Positions 34,240-45,769 of a stretch of DNA of 64,000 nt are shown here, piece by piece (the stretch's first letter is position 1; each line of letters starts with the position of its first letter). The stretch comes from Strongylocentrotus droebachiensis (taxonomy: Eukaryota > Echinodermata > Echinoidea > Camarodonta > Strongylocentrotidae): positions 372,001 through 436,000 of the forward strand of contig JAVYIG010000410.1 of the NCBI GenBank assembly GCA_035222895.1, read 5' to 3'. Position numbers and translations under genes: made by a program. The notes beneath the pieces are model-generated. The model made no database searches. It was not told where the DNA came from and saw only the letters and a program-made list of their open reading frames with translations.

Positions 34240-34955
34240 CCAAATGTATGAATATGCCTTTGTGAAGCGCCTCGATACGAATGATTTCATTCACCTGTTA
34301 CGAAGAAATGTATCTCCTCAATCAGTGGCGGATCCAGGGGGGGGGGTTGGGGGGGTTGCAACCCCCCCCCCCCCTTGGGCGGCCCCCCCCCCCCAAAAAA
34401 AAGGAAAAAAAAAGAAAAAAAGAAAGAAAAAAAGAAAGAAAAAAAGAAAGAAAAAAGAACGCACGCTGGAGAGAAACCCTTTCAAGTGCAAATATTGTGA
34501 GAAGATATTCAACTCATCAGGTAACTTAACCAAACACATGATAACTCTGGATATAACTGTGTATTTAACTGTTACTTGATTTAAAAAGACGTTATTATGC
34601 ACTGCTTTTTATGGTCTCCATTGTGTTAATAGATGCCAGGAAAACATCACTTACGGGGTTCAAATAAACACCCCAAAAGAAATCGGCTCGCCGCTTCGCG
34701 GCTCGTGGACGATGCTCCGCATCGTCATTATTTTGGTCAACCCCCCCCTTAGCAAAAAGCTAGATCCGCCCCTGTCAATAGTCAGAATTCAAATTGCACA
34801 CATTAGTTGTTGCTAGGTAGGACAAAAATTAAAGCATGCCCTACCTAGCAACACGTAATATATGCAATTTGCATTCTGATTATTGAGATATATTCGTAAC
34901 AGGTGAATGAAATCACTCGTACCGAGGTGCTTCACAAAGCATATGCACAAACTTG
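34240..34955. mobile_element. Inverted-repeat MITE, long copy split by a hAT-like insertion
   Basis: The left arm contains CCAAATGTATGAATATGCCT, TTTGTGAAGCGCCTCGATAC, GATTTCATTCACCTGTTACG and TAGTTGTTGCTAGGTAGGAC. The right arm carries the inverse complement of each in order and ends near CTTGG at 34955. Arms are roughly 120 bp with a few mismatches. The left arm is broken at 34323-34774 by another element. Confidence 0.8.
34323..34774. mobile_element. hAT-like non-autonomous element with 5-bp target duplication
   Basis: The left end is CAGTGGCGGATCCAG and the right end, inverted, is CAGGGGCGGATCTAG, matching at 13 of 15 positions. TCAAT is duplicated at 34318-34322 and 34775-34779. The intact arm of the host MITE (CTCAATAATCAG near 34878, inverted) shows what the empty site looked like. 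The interior is G/C runs, an A/G-rich purine stretch and a fragment resembling a C2H2 zinc-finger linker (TGEKPFKCK-like residues with changes). Five-base duplications are known for the hAT5 group; that subgroup call is tentative. Confidence 0.75.
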
Positions 34956-35700
34956 GACGGTCACATTTCGAAAATGGCAAATTTTCGTAGGTGAAAGAGT
35001 GAGAGAACTTCAAGCCCGAAGTCAAGAAAACATTGATGCTGCGTAACAATGCTGCTATATACTACTGGTGAGAAGAGCATTTTAGGATATGTAACGTCGT
35101 TGTCAACTTTGTATCGAGATCGATCGAGAGGTGGAAAAGTCAAGGATATGGGGGCTGAAGAAGGTAAAGGACATATTTCACAAATCCATTAACTTTTGAA
35201 AAGCTAATGGACCAAATTGAATTCTGTTTGAAATTGATTCCCCTAACTTTCGATTTGTCAAAAACCTGAAGAAAATGGGGTTTGCACCTGTCGCATTCGA
35301 GAGCATCTTAAAATCAGTGATGCGTGACATTGATTATGCAACAAGGCGCCAAATTAAAGCTGGAAAGTTACTCATAACCTATGTTTAATATTTAACATAT
35401 GAAAATGTATTCTTTTGAAATGTTGACTTATAAAATTCAGGCACCCTGTGCGGGTACATAAATAAAAAGATCGGTTTGAATTTGTTTAAGTATGTGTCTA
35501 TGAGCAGATCTTGCATTTGTATACATACAAATTAAACAGTGATTATGTATTGTGAGTACCTAATACACAAGTTTATGACAAAAGCACTAGCAAGGAGACA
35601 ACTCCAATAGAGAGTGAACAAATTATTGGTCATCAAAGTCTTGCAGGCATGATACCATTCCTAGAATAATCTGCTTGTTTCTCTCTTAATAACAAAACAA
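34956..35700. other. No recognised feature
   Basis: Unique-looking AT-rich sequence. No exon, RNA or repeat family was supported. Confidence 0.45.
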
Positions 35701-35739
35701 AAATACTCAATTATTTTCACATATTTCTTTAATCTTTGC

Positions 35740-35945
35740 AGATCCCTTGTCAACCATTATTTCTTTCTCTCCTCCGTCCTTCCCTAATTCATTTCTTTCC
35801 TTTCTCGATCCTCCCCTCATTAATTTCTTTCTTTCTATCTTTCGGTCTGTATTCCATTAATTTGTGTTCCTTTCTTCACAATTCTTTTCTTTGTTTCTCA
35901 ATTTCTACCTTTCTTTTTTGTTCTTCTATCTTTGCCCTCTCATGT
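35740..35945 (+). repeat. Pyrimidine-rich (TTTC/TCTT)n stretch
   Basis: About 200 bp of C/T-rich sequence with CTTTCTTTC runs. It creates a hydrophobic false ORF. Confidence 0.75.
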
Positions 35946-36107
35946 CGAACTTTGTTTTTTTGTTGCCATCTGGCTTTTGGCCAGGAGAGTACTTTGAGTC
36001 AGCAAGCCTTCGATCCGGTCACATGACTAATGTGGAAAGAGAGAAAGAAGTCCCACACAACCATGAATACCACACAGTTCATGTCTGTGCTGAAACAATG
36101 TGCAGGG

Positions 36108-36255
36108 TTAAGGGATTGGGGACCGGGGTGGGGTTATGATGGGGGTACAGGGGTGGGCCTATGACTGGGGTATGGGGAAGATAGAGGAGGGGTAACATAA
36201 TCATAGTGGTGAAAATAAGGAGGGGGGAAGGATCACTAAATTAGGGGGTGGATGG
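36108..36255 (+). repeat. G-rich stretch
   Basis: Repeated GGGGT and GGGG groups, such as GGGGACCGGGGTGGGG and GGGGTATGGGG, spaced a few bases apart. These are enough for several possible G-quadruplexes on the + strand. Confidence 0.7.
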
Positions 36256-36486
36256 GGAAGAACCTTATGCATGAGTAATGTAAATGCGACACACATGCAA
36301 ATGTAATGAAGCATATATGCATCATGGGTCCATTATGAAAAACAGTGTTTTTTGGCCTCACTTTACAGCAAATCGTTACTCCTCCAACTCCTTCAAAGAA
36401 AGTTGTTTTCAATCAGATTAGAATATTAACATTTAGATATCAGCATTTATACATCCATAATTCCTTGACCTACTAGGGGAGGGCAC

Positions 36487-36591
36487 AAGTCGTCGCTGTT
36501 TTCACGAAGTGACGGTAGTGAAAACAAATTGCATTCACTTTGCGTTACGATTTTCCTCGCTACCGTCACTTCGTGAAAACAAGGACGAAGT
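36487..36591. repeat. Hairpin with 21-bp perfect stem
   Basis: 36498-36518 (GTTTTCACGAAGTGACGGTA then G) is the exact inverse complement of 36560-36580, with about 41 bp of loop. The arms extend imperfectly outward, CAAGTCGTCG facing GGACGAAGT. It could be a small foldback repeat. No flanking duplication was identified. Confidence 0.75.
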
Positions 36592-37699
36592 ATTAGTGCA
36601 TAACAAATTGTTTAGAAATAAACAGAAACCTACTGATACCAGCAACATTTTGGGCCTTGCCTTAAGATTCCTTAGTGAGCCCCTAGTAATAAGCTTTGAG
36701 AGAGCCAAGGATAGAACATAACATTCATGAAAGCAATTTTGTTTAAATAAATATTTATTTTTGATAGTTTGCTTTTTGTTTCTGTATATTTGCTTGCAGA
36801 TAACCCTTCCAAATCAAATGCTCTTTTAAACCTGGGTATTGAGGTCATGAAACCTTCTCAGCTGGCTTTGGAAGGAAAGGAATATCCTCTGAGTGCACTT
36901 GCATGACCACAAGTAACAGGGGTATACCGCCTACTACGCACTTTCCTAAGAAACAAGACCTATGAAAAGTCATTAGTTCTAGGCCTTTGTTAACCCTCTC
37001 ACCCTCTTCAATCTCCTTCATACACTGTAACATTTTTACAGGACTTTTATTTCTGCAATTGGGGATTTAAGTGCGTATAATTGGCCTATGCTCCATCCCC
37101 GTATAAAAAACAATTTGGCATACTAAAAATACACAAACCTGCCCACCTTATATACCCTGTTCTCTACCATTCTCTACATGTGCCTCGCATAATTTTATGT
37201 TGGGAGTGGCTTGAAGAATTGGGAGGGGATCCTCCCCCCCCCCCTCCCCTCCCCCCGACTGGTACCGCTACTAGAGAACCTCCATTGTTCTTTTGCTTGT
37301 CTAGAAATGTCTAACAAGCACAAATTAATATATCCAAAATGCCTCTTTCATACCAACTATCTGTCATGTTGTTTCAATTATAAATGTCTCCTTCATCATT
37401 CCAAAAGAAAGACGTCACCTAAAGAAAAACAATATTCCTCCGCATTCACTGATTGTTTACCAGTTAAGAAGAAAAAAAAGGCTTTTATTCCTAGGTACTT
37501 GCCAGATGTCAGAAAAAGTTCATCAACAATTAGCTTCAACTTTATTTTTCAGCTAGACTTTCATCACAACACTTGCCATGAGAGCTACTAATCTGGAGGG
37601 AATCTGAACCGGTGCATTCTCCAAGATCATAATGTTTCCATGGCAACACTGCCAAATATCTCCATCCTGGATCTGGAGAACAAAACAGTTTTCATCCCG

Positions 37700-38265
37700 A
37701 GAGATCATGTAGACAACCGAGAGCTCATCCTATTATCATCCAGGCACCACTCAACATCAAACTGGGTTGTTTATGTAACCCATCCGGGTATTAAACACAG
37801 CTGCATATCAGAAGATATTACAACGCTCTGAGGAAATTGTCAGTTTAAAGCATACCCTATATATATCAATCTCTTTTTTAACCTATTTTTTAATTTTTAC
37901 AACAACAACAATAAAGCCTTCAAACATTTCAAAGTAATTAATCAACGTCATCGTTGACAAAAATCCAAATCAGTTCAATATAAGAACATTTGAAGATATC
38001 TCCTTATCAGAAATGCTGCAACAGAAATATCGAGAGTTTTTTTTAATTCAAATTTATCATATTAAGCATATTTTCTTTTCTAAACAGAGTCGAAAACAGC
38101 AGTTGTTGTGGTTTCTTTGCATCTTCATTTCGAGAACAAAATATTGTTCAACCCAAGAGGTCACGCAGACAATCAAGAGCTCATCCTATTACCATCCAGG
38201 CACCGCTGCACATCAAACTAGTTAGTTCGTGTAATCCATCCGACTTTTAGAAACAGCTGTATGCA
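37700..38265 (+). repeat. Separated direct duplication (about 115 bp, 450 bp apart)
   Basis: Both 37700-37812 and 38148-38265 contain GAGCTCATCCTATTA, CATCCAGGCACC, CATCAAACT and CCATCCG, then AACACAGCTG or AACAGCTG, in the same order. The function is not recognised. The first copy lies in a 63-codon ORF, but the second is not open in the same frame, so coding is unlikely. Confidence 0.7.
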
Positions 38266-38559
38266 ATGGAGGTACTAGCTATAGGAGGCACTGGGAGCAT
38301 CATTATTTTAACGAAAGTAATTGTTCTCCTTTTTGTTCGCCTTTAAAAAAAAATACAACTTGCTCCTTTTACTCCTCCTATTTCTTTGTTTTACCTTTCT
38401 CTATGACCTTAATACATGTGATTTCATATTTTACCTGAAAACATATTTCCTTGAGTCAAGTTGAATTTTCTTTTTTCTTCGATTTTTTCTTCACATGGAA
38501 CCTGAAATAGTCGTGGAGTTTGCATTTTGTTAAAGGATGTTACTTTTGAAAATGAATAT

Positions 38560-39770
38560 GACGGTGACGATGGACGTTTCATTAATGTTGTTTTGAATAA
38601 GCAAAAGGTCACATTCATAAATGTGTACGGTCCTAATTGGGAAAACTACTTTTTTTTCTAAATATATATTACATAACTTGAGAACTTTGATTGATAATCT
38701 GCGGTTTGTGGCGGAGATTTTAATCTAGTATTAGACGTAAGCATAGACAAAATGGACGGCCGTCAAACCACAAATTCACACACATTGAATTGTACATCAT
38801 GATAATGGAAGAGTTCAATTTGTTGTTGTGTGGCAATCTAATACTTGGTTGTCAAAAAATGTTTTCGTCGTTTGGATTTGTTTCTGCAATTTATTTCAAT
38901 TTATACTATAAACATGTAGTCAGTGATAGAGTGTTTTGGGAATTCAGCACTTCATTGTTGCAAGATGAAACATAGGCAGGATTTGTTCGTAAATGTATAC
39001 AAGAAAACAAAAATGTTATACTTAATATCTAAGATCCGAATACCTTCTGGGATTTTTTAAAATGCCAAAATAAGATCAATGACAATGGAATATTCAATTA
39101 AGAATGCCAGGAAATTTATACTATAATACAAGAAAAGATAAGCTCAATTTTCTTAAGAGTAGTTATGCTCAAAATCAGTCAGATTCTGTTCAGAATGAGA
39201 TGACATCCTGTAGAAAAGATCTTGAGCAGTTATATGAGAGAAAGGCAGTAGGTGGAATGATAAGACATTAAAGAATATTATTTTTATTTATTAATTTGTA
39301 TATAGCTGACCACTGATTTATTTAGAAAATGTATTCACTGTGTGAAATGTCTTAACACGATTTGCTGGATAATTTTACTGCAGTTTATTTATGTTTGTAT
39401 AATTATTGATATTTTACGCAATGTATGGCTGCAAATCAATTTTCAATAAAACCATTACCATTAAATTATTGGATTGAGAGTGGCGAAAGAAATACCCGTT
39501 ATTTTTGTTTAAATCTAGAGAAAAGAAATAAACGACAAAAATGTATTACTATATAAGTTACAAACCTATAGCGGTTCAACCGTGACACCAAGAGAAGCAA
39601 TATGCTTGTCTGAGACATTGTCTCGATCAGAGAATGTTATAAAACTGTTTTCTACTCCTGTAATCCACCACAAGTTAATCTCAAGGATATTTTACCTCAT
39701 GTCAATGAAAGCCCCAAATTATCTGAAAAGTTACTAATAAAATGTGTAGAAATTGTCAACAGAGTTACAC
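38560..39770 (+). pseudogene. Decayed L1/Tx1-like LINE fragment
   Basis: Translating across frameshifts and stops gives KVTFINVYGPNWEN, then GGDFNLVLDVSIDKMDGR (APE endonuclease), FWEFSTSLLQDE, and after an insertion WIESGERNTRYFCLNLEKRN. The order and spacing fit the endonuclease-to-RT linker of L1/Tx1-clade LINEs. The RT core is not seen. It is clearly older than the intact LINE at 20041 and belongs to a different clade. Confidence 0.75.
39272..39458 (+). mobile_element. Short insertion inside the L1/Tx1 fragment (5'-truncated LINE tail)
   Basis: CATTAAA is duplicated at 39265-39271 and 39459-39465. The inserted piece ends AATAAAACCATTACCATTA, a polyadenylation-like signal followed by short repeats. 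The LINE coding match stops before it and resumes after it. It reads as a dead-on-arrival retroposed 3' tail. Confidence 0.6.
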
Positions 39771-39899
39771 AATACAATGGAAGATCGTGTACTCTAAAAT
39801 AAATAGGTACTAAATTTGTATACATTTGTATACATTTTTATTCGAAGATTTAGGAGAAATCAAGCTCAATAAAGATTTGCAAAAGTTACAAAAACTTTG

Positions 39900-41400
39900 G
39901 CCACCGGACTTGGGCCACCGCGTTTATAATTTCGACGTTAGAAAAAGTTACTATCTGGGCGCTCTTAAAAGCAGTAAGGTAGTTAGTTCGTAACCTCAAC
40001 TTTCATAGGCGACAAAAAGCAAGAAGTTCAATACCAGATGTGGCTCCAGGCTTTAATTTTGTTTGAAAAATAAGGGAGGGGGGCTCATTAATCCATAAAA
40101 TATGACGCGCAAAAAAGGGGCCGGCCCCTGACCCTCCCACATCAAAACTGATACGCCGCTGGAAAGGGCCGGCTGCGTGGTTTAAAAAAAAACTATGATA
40201 AGGACAAAAGAGGAACCGGACCCCCGTGATAACCCTAGATGATTGCAAAAAATAAACAAAAAATCAAACCTCGGCCACCGAGGTCAGAAATTAAACTTGG
40301 TACCCGAGCTAAAATCAACTCTTTCTCTCATTCTTACACACTTTTACAAAATATCAAACATTTTCGAAAGAATTAAACCTGGACCACCGCGGTCAGAAAC
40401 TTCGCGTTGGTGTCAGTTACTATCTGGGCCCTCCTGGTGACAGCAGGCCCAGATAGCCCTTAACCCTAAGTTGGCTGGGTGACGAAAAGCAGCAAAATTT
40501 CAGGCGTTAATCCGGTTTGGATCAGCGGTAGAGCATTTGACTCTTGTACCCGAGGTCCAAGTTCGATATCAACTCTTTCTTTCATTCTTATCCACTTTTG
40601 CAAAATGTCAAACATTTTCCAAAGAACGGAACCTGGACCGCCGCGGTCAGAAACTTAACGTTAGTGTCAGTTACTATTTGGGCCCTCCTGGTGACAGCAG
40701 GCCCAGATAGCCCTTAACCCTCAGGTGGCTAGGTGTCGAAAAGAAACAAAATTTCAGGCGTTAAGCATGCTTGGATCAGCGGTGGAGCATATCTACCTGA
40801 GGTTCAATAATAATAATAATAATAATAGCTCACATGTATAATGCGCCTAATACTTTGTTTCTAGGCGCGGAACATATTATTACCCCGGTCATCGGATTCA
40901 GGCTTACCCGCACACAAGGTATGCACATTCTCCACTCCCTGGGGAGCATTACAGCCAGTCGCCATTTACAAGCGCCATTGCTAATCAAACCACATTAGCT
41001 TTCGCATCCTACCGGGTACCCATTTTAAAACCTGGGTGGAGAGTGGCAAATGTAGATTAATGTCTTGCTAAAGGACATTAGTGCCGCGGCGGGACTTGAA
41101 CCGCGGACCTTCAATATAAACTCTTTCTTTCATTCACATCCACTTTTGCAAAATATCAAAAACTTTCCAAAGAATCGAACCTTAGCCATCGTGGTCAGAA
41201 ACTAAACATTGGTGTCAGTTACTATCTAGGCCCTCCTGGTGACAGCAGGCCCATATAGGCCTTAGCCCTCACTTGGCTTGGTGGCGAAAAGCAATTAATT
41301 TTAGGTGTTAAGCATGTTTGGATCAGCGGTAGAGCATTTGCCTCACATACCCGAGGTCCAAGGTTCGATATCAACTTTCTCAAGCAGTCATCAAAATTAT
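39900..41400 (+). repeat. ~254-bp tandem units with a tRNA-like part and a hairpin
   Basis: Units start near 40377 and 40631, an interrupted one resumes at about 41105, and a degraded one lies near 39900. Each has CCACCGCGGTCAGAAAC, then the hairpin CTATCTGGGCC...GGCCCAGATAG with an 11-bp stem, then GGATCAGCGGTAGAGCATTT and CCGAGGTCCAAGTTCGATAT, which resemble tRNA A and B boxes. The array is broken by a SINE-like insertion at 40804-41110 and by unrelated sequence at about 40015-40250. Confidence 0.75.
40804..41110 (-). repeat. tRNA-headed SINE-like repeat, copy c, inserted in the tandem array
   Basis: An (AAT)n run is followed by ATAATGCGCCTAATAC, TATTATTACCCCGGTCATCG, CCTGGGTGGAGAGTGGCAAA and a tRNA-like end (CGGCGGGACTTGAACCGCGG). 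It is the longest and best kept copy of the family here. Confidence 0.75.
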
Positions 41401-42296
41401 TCATCTTGTCAATGATCTGTTTCATATGCATGTTATTTCACGACTATAAATGGTTTTAGTAGACAATTGTTTTGTTTATTATTCATATTTAAACCAAGAA
41501 AATTATTGCCATATTATCAGTATCCTCGCTGAAAGTTGATATTTCTATAAGTATTTTGATAAATGCTTTTTTTCATTTTGTTTATAAAATTCCCAAAGAG
41601 GCCTGTGGTATCATTTTTTTCTCCATTCGGTTAACTATAATTTTGACATTTGTACACATTATTTGTGAATTGTATTTTGACACTTATACTTTGATTTTTG
41701 ATTTGTTAACATGATATTGAGAACGATCCTCCATATTTGGATTGTGTTTGGTACAATTTAATTGGAATTTGATTCAATTTGAATCTTTCATTGTGTGTGG
41801 AAATAAAAATTAAAACTTCTTTAAGTTCTTGCAGATGTTGTTAAATCATCAAAGATTTTAAAGAATAATTTTAAAAGATATTTATTGAAAATTGGAAAAA
41901 TTAAATGAATCCAAACACATGATTTTACTGAAGCTACATGTAGCACATGGTCTCAATTCAATGCCCAGACACTAAAAAACAACACATTCACACATTTCAG
42001 ATATTCTGCAAAGAACATTTCACACGAAAGTTCAAAAGTTTATTGAGCAGACACTGCGCTACTTAATACCAATATCCTCACCCTTCACAACACAAACCAA
42101 TATCTATGGATCTTGTAATGCGCACAGGCACACAGGGACCTGTCTATTATATATCCAGGCACTTCCTAGAAATGATGGATAAACAACAAAATGAGAGCAT
42201 ATAACCGCAGTGTCTCTTAGAGACAAGTCGGGTCATAACCAGTTTGGGTTGTGTGGGTTGAGTGGGTGCCAGCCCCATTGATGACTTCATTTTCAG

Positions 42297-42455
42297 ATTT
42301 TGTTTCAGGAGGGGAGGGGGGGGGGGGGGGGGGGGCTCCTACATTTTGAAGGACTTGGAGAGGAACAAAAATGCTACCAGTCTCACTTCAACTTGTGCAG
42401 TCTTAGTATGAAAATATTATTTTTCAGCCCCCCCCCCCCCACCCCACCCCCAAAA
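42297..42455. repeat. G-run and C-run about 100 bp apart
   Basis: A long G run at 42311-42336 faces a C run at 42428-42452, giving inverted G/C ends as at 33211-33985. No flanking duplication was found. Confidence 0.5.
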
Positions 42456-42814
42456 GAAAAATATGTACAAAGTATACATACCAACAAAACATAAGGTATG
42501 ATATTCTTGAACTTTTACCCTTGAACACGATCAGCCTCGTGGAAAACAAAAGCTATAAGGATAGCTCCAAATATATCTCAAAATCTGTAATTTAGTTGAC
42601 AAAAACAAAATATATAAAAAGAACAATATAAATAGCTACATTGAGAAATGTCTTTCACTTGGCTATAATGAGACATGTATATAGACAAGGATAATAACCT
42701 CATTTCTAGGATCTTAAAGCTATACAGACTATACTATTCATAGATGAGCCTGCAAACTATAATACAAATAATTTTGTTTACCAAGGAAAGCATCTCTTCC
42801 TGGGACCATTACAC

Positions 42815-42960
42815 CAGTGATTGTCAGGCACAAATTGCACCTGGGTAGAGAGTGGCAAATGTGGACTAATGTCTTGCCAAAAGATATTATTGCTGGGCTG
42901 AGATTCGAACCCTCAACCCTTGGATTGAGAGCCAAGTGAATGAACCACAAAACCTTATCA
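42815..42960 (-). repeat. tRNA-headed SINE-like repeat, copy d (partial)
   Basis: Contains GCACCTGGGTAGAGAGTGGC, ATGTCTTGCCAAAAGATATT and the tRNA-like end. On the - strand this reads TGGTTCATTCACTTGGCTCT with B box GGGTTCGAATC. It lacks the (AAT)n half of copies a and c. Confidence 0.75.
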
Positions 42961-44114
42961 AATTAAATCAAATTAAATTATTCATTTTTACATTGTAAAA
43001 ACAAGATATGATATCACAACACCTACAAAAAAAAAACTTAAACCACCACTGAAGGTTAATTGGGCTCATGTTAACCAAACTCAACAGGAACAGAAATGGT
43101 CAGAGGGGCATCATCACTTTATGCATTGTGGGAGCAAATATGGGTCGGTCAAAACACAAGGTGAAAGGGATATAGGTGCTTGTCGGTGTGGACTCCCTTT
43201 AACTTGTCAACATAGTTGCAATACAGGCAACAATATGCTATATCATGGTCATGTTATCCAGAGCACTGATTAGTGCATAATGGTCATTGGATCACATGAC
43301 TAAACATGAGCTCATAGCTGTAACCTCACTTCAAGACCACATTTCCTTTTTTTTATGTGTAAGGGTCAAATGGTTTTAAAAACTCTGCAGAAGCCAAGTT
43401 TACAGAATAAAGAGTAGGACATCACAATCTGGACATCTACATGTACAAGAGTATCTGATTTAGACTAAGATCTTGGATTTCCTTATAATTGTAGGGGAAA
43501 CCATAGAGAGCTTTGAAGCAAGGCTAGACCTAGTCTATCCCAGAGTGTATCACTACAAAGGGACTCCTGACTGTGTGTTATTTGATATACACATGATGTT
43601 ATTGAGACAGAATCATTAATTATGTCACTCAGTATACTCCGGGATATCAATACATGTTATGTATAACTGATATCAATAACAGGGTCAAAAGTGGAAGAAA
43701 TTGATTCCAGCCATTCCCCCCTCCCCAAAATGTCTTTAGCATGGAAAGAGGTATTAAGAATCATTTAAGAAAGGATAATGATTAAATTGACAGTATGAAG
43801 GGATCACAATCTATGGGATATATGAATGGATTGTAGATAAGAAAATATTTTATTTTTTAATGATTTGGGTAAATTTCAACTAAGGATTGTAATAAAAGGT
43901 TATTTCTTAGCATGATTGGCACAATATGCCCTTATACAGATATAAAGAAAAATTTAGTACAACAAATTCTCAACACAGCAAGTTGATTTCCTTGGTCATA
44001 TGTTTCACTATATCACCTAATCTATTTTGTGTGGTACATGCCTATTATATAAGCATTCAAATAAAAAGTCTCCTGTTCTGCAATGGTTTTATAATGTTTT
44101 TTTAAGAAGAAGAA

Positions 44115-44156
<42 letters not shown>

Positions 44157-45320
44157 GTATATTATGTGAGTGTATATACGTAAACTTGAATTGAAAACAA
44201 ATTTTGTATAGTATTCTGCAATAATGGTCATGACTTGCCTAAATTAAACAACAACAACAATGTGGGTTTCACGACAGATTGACCCTATTTCCCTTTCAGC
44301 AATCTTAACATATGACTCCTTATTTTCCTCTTGTAATGAGTGGAATGTCAAGAGATAGAGGTCCCCCCCCCCCCATCTCCCTCCTACCACAAACAAATAT
44401 GCACCCCTTTGCCTGGATAAGGTCATTGCACAGTCACTAAACTGTGTACCTCATACAGCACAACACTCACGACATGACTGTCTTCTTGAAGTAAACAACA
44501 ACAGGATACAATCATTTTGCCCCAAATCCCTTGTACCTCACAACATGCAGCCATTTGACACGATACCCAGCAAAATGATAAAAACAGTTCAAAGAGATGA
44601 TTGGTACTGCAAAACGAAAAACAGCAACAAAACAGAAATAGTAAAGCTTTTTGTCTTGCCCTTGTCGAAGTAAATCGCAAGAATGAACAGAAACCTGAAG
44701 TCAGAAGATATGATTAAAGCAGTTTTACTGTCCATCTTCACCACTTGAGCTTATTTGACAATTTGCGTAGCAGTTCTGACTATAAAGCCCACCGCAATAT
44801 AAACGATCTGGCTACAATCGGATTTTGGAAGAATTTGCAATATAGCATTTGATAAGAACATTTAAACTTGTGTGTGTACGACAGAATATCTAAACAGTTG
44901 TCTGATTAGTAAAATCTAAATTTCATGGAATTTTCTAGCTTCCTTGAATGAGGAAAGCGCTAAATCAGCTCAAAATCGTAGCGACGTCACTCCTCTATTG
45001 CGACTGTCTAGGATGTTAAGCCAATTCAGTTTTATTCTGACTAGAAGAGTTAAATGCAATACATTTCTGGTTGTTTGTATTATTATCTAGGACCTAAATC
45101 ATGATTATGATGTTTGTCTAGACTTTCCTATCTAGTATAATTGCTATTTCTTCGAAAATCTGATCGCAGGAAGATCGTACAGTGTGTGATAGGCTTTATG
45201 TGCGATTGTGCTTAACATTATAAAGCAGGGATTAACACTAGCTCTTACTTCAGTTCAGAAGGAAGAGTTTGAGGTAAAAAGGCACTGTGCAATGTTCTAT
45301 ATGACTCAAGAGTACGGTTT
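42961..45320. other. No recognised gene
   Basis: Apart from the (TA)n tract and a C run near 44362, this stretch is ordinary AT-rich sequence. Short ORFs resemble nothing I know. Confidence 0.5.
44115..44156. repeat. (TA)n microsatellite
   Basis: About 19 uninterrupted TA units. Confidence 0.95.
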
Positions 45321-45322
45321 AG

Positions 45323-45510
45323 ATTTGATGTTTTATGTGTTTTAACATAAGAATGAAATGTGGACTGTTTGAATGAGGGCCTTTGTTGAATACTTTTAGA
45401 TGTAAGCTTTAATATGTCACATTCTCAAGAGACACAAATTAGTACCAATCAATTTTTCACTTACAAACCTTGATAAAGGTATGAATAATTTAATTGTTGA
45501 CTGGAGATTT
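45323..45510 (+). repeat. Dispersed repeat, copy 2
   Basis: Partner of 31200-31345, with the same ordered blocks plus an insertion (CACAAATTAGTACCAATCAA) before GGTATGAATAATTTAA. Confidence 0.7.
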
Positions 45511-45769
45511 CTCACTAATGTCTGTAAAAAAAGTCATCAGATGATATAAATAATGTATGCAACAAAAAACTGTGACATCTTTCACAAATCATCTCTTGAG
45601 AGCCTCAAAAAGCTTTGTCTCAATACTTCCTGTTGACAAACATATTTCTATATTGAACTAAAAGCTGGTTGTTGGTAACTACTTTGTAAAATCAACAATG
45701 AATATTATCTAAAAATAATATTCAAAATAGCAAGAATATTTTTCAGTACATTCGCTTCTTTGTATCTAT

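Noticed and set aside
33382-34290. ORFs of 61-138 codons across 33382-34290
   Set aside because: They lie in the palindrome and in C/G-run repeat sequence; the products are proline or glycine runs without known domains.
37640-37831. 63-codon ORF (MATLPNISILDLENKTVFIP...) as a gene
   Set aside because: No recognised domain or splice partner. The duplicate at 38148 is not open in the same frame.
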